Made by a program: the position numbers and the translations under genes. 64,000 bases of DNA from Phoronis australis (taxonomy: Eukaryota; Phoronida; Phoronidae). Shown here one piece after another: positions 33,701-43,683 of this stretch. How positions within the stretch are numbered: position 1 is the stretch's first letter; each line of letters starts with the position of its first letter. The notes under the pieces were generated by a model that was given only the letters and a program-made list of their open reading frames with translations, was not told the DNA's origin and searched no databases. The stretch spans positions 184,001 to 248,000 of the forward strand of contig NMRA01000238.1 in assembly GCA_002633005.1 (NCBI GenBank), given 5' to 3'.

Positions 33701-36700
33701 TCGTGGGTAGAAGATACTGCCTGCAAGTTTGCGTCGTGGGTACAAGATACAGCCTGCAAGTGTGTTGCGTCACGAAAGGACTGTGACCAGCAAGTACACT
33801 GTCGCAGCACAGTATGTGTTAGTTCGAAGATTCACCAACAGGACTGTCATTTAACGAGTGTCGAGTCCTACAGGTTTGGATAGAAATAACTGACGTTTGA
33901 TTATTATAGTTAACTGATAGAAGTAATCGTTACAGAAGGTGCTAGCAGTTACAGTAACTCTTCTTCATTGTTAGTCTACTTATTTAACAAGAGGTTTCAC
34001 TTGTTTTAATTAGTGACTATCATATAACAAAATAAATTGGATTTAGTCATTCTCTCTCCATCCACGCACAATCTCAAAGCATAGGTACCTTTTAAACAAA
34101 CCCAGAGTCAACTTCTGACATCGGTATTACCAACAATACAAGCATATCTAAAGACATGAACACAAAGTAGTTTTACATGTGGTCTGTCATTCCCTTCCAC
34201 GCCCATGCACCGACACAGCCAAACCAAAGAGACTGAGAAATTGCATGTGCAAACTTACAGTGTTACTGTAACCCGTGCACACATCTTCTATATCACAGTC
34301 GGACGTGGCGTTGCGACAAACAGTACCGCGTGGCTTTAGTTTGCACCCACTGCAACACTCTCCCTCGGCACACTGGGAAGACGCCTTGAGTTTGCATCCT
34401 TTTACTTCACAACAAGGATCCACAGTTGGACACTCCTTTAAGGAAACGAAACACTTCATACAATGCAATCTGTCGTCGTAATCGATATTCTACAAGCATA
34501 TTAGAAATTGCACGAAATTGGTCTTCTTACTTTCAAATTTCTAAAGCTATATTTTCTCCTGACGTTAGCTGTCGATAATCATGTTGTATGGCACAAATGC
34601 TGACCATTTACAGGAGGTAGAAATTGCTGTAAAATTGTATTGAAAAAGAGACCCACCGCTTCCGTTCCACAATCACATTCCTCTCCCGTTTCCTTGATTT
34701 GGTTGCCACAGACAGGGTCTGTGTATGACGACGTAGGCTTGTCATTCAAACAGCCCATGAGGTTTTTCTTCATATCATCAGCGCTGCACTGGGTGAATGA
34801 TTTGGGGTCCGATGCCCTGAAACGGACAATAGGAATAGAAAACCAGATAAGTAACCAATGTTCTACATTTTACACGGCTCGTTTACTTCAGCAATGACTT
34901 ACGTACTGTTAGGGTTACAAGTGAGTTTCATGTCTGTGAACGCCACGCCCCGGCTTACTGAGAGTTAGCTCATGAAAGAGATATCGAATTTAATGAACCA
35001 GATCTAAAGCGTTTTTTTCACTCATGTCATTCAAAGCTCGGCTTCCGAAATCCATAGGACATATGATACAGCCACTGATGAAATGCAATTCTTACACACA
35101 AAAACACATACCTCGATAACTCCTGCTACGCATTTGGAAATCAAGACTTTCTTAATAATTCAGTAAAATGTTCGACGTGGAGATTTTCATAAAATTAATT
35201 TAATTACTTGGAAAGGCAATACGCAACTAAAGTCTAGGAATAGTTTTGTTTCCATACGGAGGGTCGTGAAAGATTTTGTCCAAACACTTGTGTTTTAGCG
35301 TTTCTCTGTTTGTGTGGAAACGCACGTCCATATGAAAAGTGTAATAAACATGGTCGTGTAATCAAGCGTTTCTGATACACTATCTGCTGGTACCTGCCAA
35401 TAGTTGCCACCCAACCTGAGGTAAGAACCAAACGCATTCAGCCGTAGTCTGGCTCCCAGACTAATGCAATTATAACTATTCTGCAGGATGACTAAAGCAC
35501 AGACTCAACTGTTTATAACCACTTTTTTAGTCAAGAAATCAAAATTTAATGCCGTGCAACTTACACAACGGCTGACATAATGCATCCACCGCTCCACGTG
35601 CAGGTGCCGCACGTGCGACCGTCGTCGTGTTGCATGCCAAGGTTATGTCCCATCTCGTGTGCCATTACTCGAGCAACCATCACAGGATTGGCGTCGTCCT
35701 GCAAGGAATGGTACACAACTGTACAACTTCTTCGCTAAACCTTTAAAATTCTGACTTCAGACATAAGTCACTGTTGATGAAACAGCTCCCCGGTGGATGT
35801 AGGACCTATTCGAGAGCTGGTGTAAATGAAATGTTCTAGAAGCCTTGACATGTCTTACCTCATTGATGGCACAGCTCAAAGGTCCACACATTGTGCCAAC
35901 GTAACCCAGCCCAGCTACTCCTCCAGTCAAGTCGATACCTCTGAAAGTGTAACATGCCATGTAGATGTCACGCAGACGATCTCATTGGTACTCATCGCTG
36001 CTATTACCATAAGTGATTCTTCACAGAATGAAAGCGGCAACTTTCGATGAATTAAGCATCCAAAATTACTATGGCATTAGGACAGATTACGAAATTTCAA
36101 ATTCATTTTTCAGTGTTAATAATTCCTGACATTGTTACGTCATACATTAATACTGACAGCTACTGTGGTAAAGCGATATGCAAGCTTATACTTTTTTGAA
36201 GCAATGAGGAACTCATCTATCGTAAATTACCATCGAATTTTCCTACTTTGTCCATTCCAAGAATCGCCTGGACCTTTTTCAAAATTTCTCTACAACGTTT
36301 TGCGTGAAATACTGGAAGTCCACTGACTAAGCGAGTGATGGATATACGATCGAAAACTCAAACTTACATGAATTACTTAACACTAGACTGCTGGTTTACA
36401 GACTCGGCCCCTCCTCGGCCATTTATACATTTTGAGGTCTGAAAACCAACATATTGACTTCGCTGAAAGCCAGTAAATGTATAATCCATTCCAGCAATGA
36501 GTTATGGCGTGATGCATTCGTGTTCGACCTCGATAACAACGTCTTTGTTTTAACATCGTTATTCACTAAAAGCACCTCCAAAAACAAAGATAAATTTATT
36601 AACTGCACCCGTTACAGGCAAAGTGCAACCACTAATTCAAACTCACGTGACAAGCTGTGCCACGTCGTAGTCGATGGTGTCAGACAGAATGTACTTTTCC

Positions 36701-39700
36701 TTATATTTTTGAAAGTTCTCCAGCGTCTTGGACTCGTCTGTCAAGACCGTGATCTTATCTTCTTTCGACCAATTTTCCACACCAGTCAGAACGACGCGCA
36801 TGTTCAAACTCTTGTAAAACTGTAAACAAAATAAAATTGAACAGCTTTCTGGAAGTAATGGTGACCTTGGTGCTTTGACCAAAGAGTGTTCCTTGCTTTG
36901 ACATACAACGCAAATCTTCTCTTTTTCATCTAATTCCCTAACGAACGTATGAGTTTTGTTTCTTTGGTAATCAAGTTCTTACCTCGTCCATCGTGTTAGC
37001 CACTTGAATTGTTCTTTCGCGCATTTTCTGTAGAGTTGGATTCGCTTGCCACTGAAACAAAAGAAAAGTGGCTCAGTGCTTCTTGATGTATGACATTCTT
37101 TTCGGCCCATGGTGTATATTAGTTGCTTCAAATAACCAAGGTCGTATTGAAAGACATCGGGCAGCGACATACACTAAGTTTGTGACTGTCAGACATTCGC
37201 CCTATGCTGTAATGCACCTTACCACCATGCAGTCTTGTGATCCGCAATGGTCAAAAGGTATTGCACATTCTTAGACAACTCAAAATTTTGACGTTTCAAA
37301 GCTCAATTTTTATTTCTTTTCAATTTTATAAAGGCTATTTTTCGAATGATTTTGACTCCGCAAGACCAACATCAACACCCAATTGCAGCACTTCAGAGGG
37401 TAACGCAGGCCGGTTGAAATCTTCTTGTGTCGGGTGCAAGTCGAAAACTAGACAAGATGTGCGTGCTAAAAGATCTTCATTTTCTGCAGGTCAACATCTC
37501 GACTATTAACGCTAATAAGTAAAAGGGCCTGTATGACAGAGTCGAAGTAACCAATCACTTACAATAAAACGCGTTACGACTAAGACACAACAGGAAACAT
37601 GAAAATCCTCGAACAAAGCAGTAATTCCAGGGAACATTGACAGCTGTTAGGTGTTGGTCATTTCCTCTCATTTAATGATTACAAATTTATAGATTTCAAA
37701 GCAATGCGCATTTGCTTACCAAGATTTTAGAAAATTATGTGTAACAAATTTTCAATGATGAATCCTTGGATACACACTTGCCATTACAATAGGACCGTCC
37801 CGGATTACACAGCGACACTCGAATCTCGTTGCATTCACCCACAATTGGCAATGCCGCACATTTGCTGCCTCGTTTTCGTTCCACTGGAGTTTCACATGTT
37901 ATTTTGTTGTTGTCTGATTCTCTACAAGATTTTTTGGTTGCATTACTCTACTGCTCCATCCAACGCCAACCAAGTGTTACTGACGTGCTGTGGGCTGCAA
38001 CGTGAGAAAGTTTGGTAAACTGGACAAATACCAGTGTATCAAGTTCTTCGCCTTCCCGACATCAATGAGACACAAAAATGTTCCTGATTCCAAACCGAGG
38101 TCACGCGCTTTTTCATCTCCCAGCCAAAGGAGAGTTCTATCGCCGAGTAATCCGAGACGGCCGTATTGCGCGAGAAGCACTTACCGTTCTGTAGTCGTTG
38201 ACAATGTAAACCTCGACGTATCTAGTCGCGACATCCTGGTTAAACTGGGATACGCTGCTTCGGATCTGAAAGAAAACACAAATGTTTCATCAGTTTATTC
38301 AGTGTTCACTGTATATTTAAAGAATGCGAAAGTTGTTTAANNNNNNNNNNNNNNNNNNNNNNNNNNNNNNNNNNNNNNNNNNNNNNNNNNNNNNNNNNNN
38401 NNNNNNNNNNNNNNNNNNNNNNNNNNNNNNNNNNNNNNNNNNNNNNNNNNNNNNNNNNNNNNNNNNNNNNNNNNNNNNNNNNNNNNNNNNNNNNNNNNNN
38501 NNNNNNNNNNNNNNNNNNNNNNNNNNNNNNNNNNNNNNNNNNNNNNNNNNNNNNNNNNNNNNNNNNNNNNNNNNNNNNNNNNNNNNNNNNNNNNNNNNNN
38601 NNNNNNNNNNNNNNNNNNNNNNNNNNNNNNNNNNNNNNNNNNNNNNNNNNNNNNNNNNNNNNNNNNNNNNNNNNNNNNNNNNNNNNNNNNNNNNNNNNNN
38701 NNNNNNNNNNNNNNNNNNNNNNNNNNNNNNNNNNNNNNNNNNNNNNNNNNNNNNNNNNNNNNNNNNNNNNNNNNNNNNNNNNNNNNNNNNNNNNNNNNNN
38801 NNNNNNNNNNNNNNNNNNNNNNNNNNNNNNNNNNNNNNNNNNNNNNNNNNNNNNNNNNNNNNNNNNNNNNNNNNNNNNNNNNNNNNNNNNNNNNNNNNNN
38901 NNNNNNNNNNNNNNNNNNNNNNNNNNNNNNNNNNNNNNNNNNNNNNNNNNNNNNNNNNNNNNNNNNNNNNNNNNNNNNNNNNNNNNNNNNNNNNNNNNNN
39001 NNNNNNNNNNNNNNNNNNNNNNNNNNNNNNNNNNNNNNNNNNNNNNNNNNNNNNNNNNNNNNNNNNNNNNNNNNNNNNNNNNNNNNNNNNNNNNNNNNNN
39101 NNNNNNNNNNNNNNNNNNNNNNNNNNNNNNNNNNNNNNNNNNNNNNNNNNNNNNNNNNNNNNNNNNNNNNNNNNNNNNNNNNNNNNNNNNNNNNNNNNNN
39201 NNNNNNNNNNNNNNNNNNNNNNNNNNNNNNNNNNNNNNNNNNNNNNNNNNNNNNNNNNNNNNNNNNNNNNNNNNNNNNNNNNNNNNNNNNNNNNNNNNNN
39301 NNNNNNNNNNNNNNNNNNNNNNNTTTTTCCTGTTTGACACGTTCTTCGTGTTTTGTTTTTTTTTTTTTCCTTTTTTCTTGGATAATACTTCAGGAATCAA
39401 GGAAAATGCTTGATTTTTAGAGGTAAAAACAGAAAAATTTCCTGAGCGGGAGGGGGGCAAACCCCCCTCCCGACCTCCCCCCATACGGTGCTATGCTTAT
39501 CAACAATCTTGGTTCAGTTTGCGCAAATGCTTACAGCCGGACAAAATGTTGGGCCCCCCTTGTGATATCCTAGATCCGCCACTGTTATGACCCACGCTTA
39601 CAGAGTGGACTAGGGAAAAGGAACCCATTGGTAAACGGATTTCATTAAAAACACCCTGTCGTAGGATTTTGTTCCAGAACACCACCTTTTTGTAGAGGTT

Positions 39701-41356
39701 AATTTCGAAAATATAATTTCTTTGGTAGGGATCACTAGGGGATGTTGTAAAACGAAAAACAATCTTCGTAAAAATTGTTCGCCGATAAAAATTAAAGGTA
39801 CGACGTGACTTTCCAACAATCAAACCGGTATAACAAATTTTATATGAGGAATCATTGAACACTTGGTAAACCAATACGTACCACACATCTGCACCGTTCG
39901 GTTTCCTACGTCACTCTCTTTATAAACGACGTGCAGATGGCGCTCCTGCCCATCGGCGTCTGTCATCTCTTTATGAGGCGTAATGTGGAAAGTTTCGTTC
40001 CCAGAGCTGAACATGCCACTGCAAGAAAAAACGAAGTGACTACTGTTAACGGATTGTAGTACAATGGGTATCAAGGTTCACTTCGAAGTTACACTCCCAT
40101 TTTCTGATATACAGAATTGGGGTTCGTCTGAAGAAAACAACCTAAACCAAAGACAAATTGTGCAGTTTTTGCTTTAAAAATTAAATTTAAGGTAAAACTT
40201 AAAATGATGTCAAGACTTTGTTCCAAGAACGAGGTCTTCAACCGTGTCTATTTAAATTTGTAGTAAGCACCACCTACTGACTTCCTGGAGTATTGTGTGT
40301 ACCAGTAAATTCACGACAAACAATTTGTTAGTAAATTGCGGTTTTAAAGAAAGCACTACAACTGATACACTTAAAAAGTGTGAGCATATAAAAACCATAG
40401 TAATTCAAAATATTACGCAATCGTTATTTGATAGTGAAATAAACAAATAATAAAAACTTTGCCTTGTTTCATTAGGGTAACAATGAAATATTACCATACT
40501 CATTTGCATAAAAATAGTCTGGCAAGACAAGACTTTCGCGAGATTGCAATGATAACTGGTTCTCGGATGGTTTTCGGCACACTGGAGGATCAGAGGTTGT
40601 TTGTAAATTAGTATTTCATATGAATATTCACAATTTAATGAGACTATGCATCTTTAAGTTTCTCGTAAGTTTCCGACCCAAGTATGTCTTGGCGGAGTTT
40701 TCTTCAGACAAGTCAGACAATATACAAATAAATACCACAATACACCCAGAGTTAAAATTGTGTATGGTGGAATTATTTAGTTTCCATAAAATACTATTCA
40801 CGAACACCGATTTTGGAGATGTATTGAATTTTATAAATTGAAAATATGATATCTAGCAAAAATGGATGTCCTATTTTCGTTTTAGAAATTAGAGACATGA
40901 CACCAGATTTTCAATTTTCGATTTGTATTAACGGAAGCTCAGACTTCATTGTGGTCCGAGACGGAATGCGGCGTGACTCTAAGTATTCTTTCAAGACTAA
41001 CCACATCTCTGTCAATCTGGACCTAGGTAGGCTTATGGCAATGGTATGCACTTTTTTGTAACTCTTCTTCATCGTGATTCGCAAATTGATGTTTCCCTGT
41101 ACTCACCTGATGATGGCTTTTAGTTAATAAACTGAAACGTCGTGACTATGGTTATTTTATTATTTTTGAGATGATGGAATGTAGAATATTACTTGATTTA
41201 GGTATGCATTATTCAAATCAGATCCAACTCCGAATAACTCTGATAACTTTTGATCAAATAATTGAGTGGATTCATTAGACAAGACAAACATTACGCATAT
41301 CAATCAATCAATCAATCAATCAATCACTCAATTAACCAACCAACCAATCAATCAAT

Positions 41357-41406
<50 letters not shown>

Positions 41407-43641
41407 TCATTTATTTTAGTGACCTGTAGCAATCGCTACCCAGCCACAACTTGAGTTTATAAGTCACCATTTCCAAAGAGAACGTACAAAGTATAGACAA
41501 GGCATACATGTACACAATGACAAAAAGAAAATCAGACCAACCTTCTCAATCATTATTAATTAACTAGTAAATAACAGCTTTTTTCGCCTGAGAAATGCAT
41601 TATGAATAAAGGTGATAACTAATTTACTCACAATGGTGTCAGTCATCAAGAAAATTTAATGACAATAAAATGAACAATCATGTTAAAAAATAAAATATAA
41701 ATGATAGTATCAGGGAGTGAAAGACTTGTCCACGTGACCCATTAAAAACAATATAATGAATAAAGAAACGTGAGAACGCTCAAAACATACACATTACTGA
41801 TATTAAAAGTAAAAAATATGCGCAGACTTTAACAGAAACATTACTAAGGAGACAGGATAAAATGAATATATAAATAAGTAAATATATCAAACCACATCAA
41901 TAACAAAAAATAAATACATAAAATCATCAATGAAAATAGCAAGGACCAAAAGTACTTAGAGAAGCAAATGCATGATCATTTAATTCATGGAATGACGTCA
42001 GTAAAGAACTAACGCTGAATTTGACTAAACAAATGCCATTTGTCTAGTAATTTTTGAATTACAAGGCAACGGCATTTCTTAAAAAACATTTCCCGATAAT
42101 ATTCAGTGTTTCTTGGAACGGATCCCAGTAGCCGGTTGCATGAAACAGTCCCAAATAAGGACTCAACTAAGATCCCTTTTTGTGTATTTGTGTCTTTAAG
42201 GACAAGAAGATGCCATATTTTTCTATCATTTCATCTTTATTGTGAGCTCCTCTTTTATTAATGACATTTTCTAATAATATAACTCAAAACTGAGCCCAAA
42301 GTTCATTGAAAATATATAGGGACTCAGTCCTTAAATTGGGGGTGTTGCATGAAAAGATCCCTAATTACTTTCGAAAATATTGACAATTCAACGTAGAGAT
42401 CACTCTCTATTTGCATCCAAATCAAAAGATGACTTAGTAATGAAACTAAAACAATACAAGAAAGGGCAATCGATGCTTTCACAAGTCCAAAAATACGCAG
42501 TAGATTTAGGAGACTTAGTTGACTCCCTATTTGGGAGTGTTTCATACAACCGGGCACAGGCTTCCATTCATGACCTACACGTTGCAGTTAAGCAATGCTC
42601 GTTGTCTAGTCACACGTGTCCATAATTGATTTTATTGCTGGTAAATAACATTAACAGGTATTTTACTCTTATGTAATGTTTTGTACATCATCAATACCTG
42701 TAGAACAATACGCTGGGACAAACACTGGAGCAATTATTGGTGATTTTGTAATAATCTTTGAATAATTTATGTAACATTTAAGACTACCAAAATAGTACAA
42801 CATTGCTGACTATTCTTGAAACATGCCAAGACGTGACAATCGGATTACCTCAAGATCTAACTGCTGCCTGGTGGTTTGTTAATTGGACCAATCATGTTGT
42901 ACACCCAGCAGAAGTAATGTGGAACATATTATTGGAACACTGAAAACGTTTTTAAACGTTTTCAGTGTTCTTAAAAGAGATAAAAGTCACATTTCTTGTT
43001 AAATTTTCAAAATCCAAAAACCTAATCACGTGTGCTTTTCACAAACTATTCAAATATGCTATTTACAAACTTTCAAAACGAAAATTCAAAAATACTATTG
43101 TCGTCCCTAATGTGTTTAGAGAACCATAACATCACCAGACTGATGCGATTTAATTAACTACAACAGCACGGTGTCTTTGATCTGAACCGGCAGATTCTGT
43201 GTTGCGCAAACAAGTCGAGTGCCTATAGCCCCAACTGGCTAAGGTGTCAACGTAGGTTACTGTTCTTGTATGATATTGTAATATCCCCTCCTGGTCACTG
43301 TTATTACTAGTAGGCATTGACATACGTGACGTCAGTCTTAACATGACGACAGATAAGAGATGACTTACCTAAGTCCCTTGCATGTACTCAAAACAACGCT
43401 TGACACATCATGACCACGAACTTTTCCGTGATAGTAACAATGTTCTGGCTTAACCTGAAACACGCATTGTCATTGATGGCGGTTAGATAAGAGACTATTC
43501 ATGGTTGGTAGCAGTAAGAAAAAATGTTAAAATAGTATCAAGTCTTGTGGACAGCACCAGTAATTACTTTGATTAATTACCACGTCTTTGTACGCGTCGT
43601 GTCTCTTCACTACTTATGCATTTGTCGATGAGAGTGTTGTC

Positions 43642-43683
<42 letters not shown>

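Noticed and set aside
33620-33883. Frame with a repeated VEDTACKFASW/VQDTACKCVAS unit
   Set aside because: It reflects a short tandem duplication within a gene A intron; no domain and no splice context.
38306-39484. Long frames across the N run
   Set aside because: They consist of unknown bases and carry no coding information.
42380-42625. Forward 81-codon frame
   Set aside because: Most of it lies inside a MITE and includes its inverted terminal repeat.
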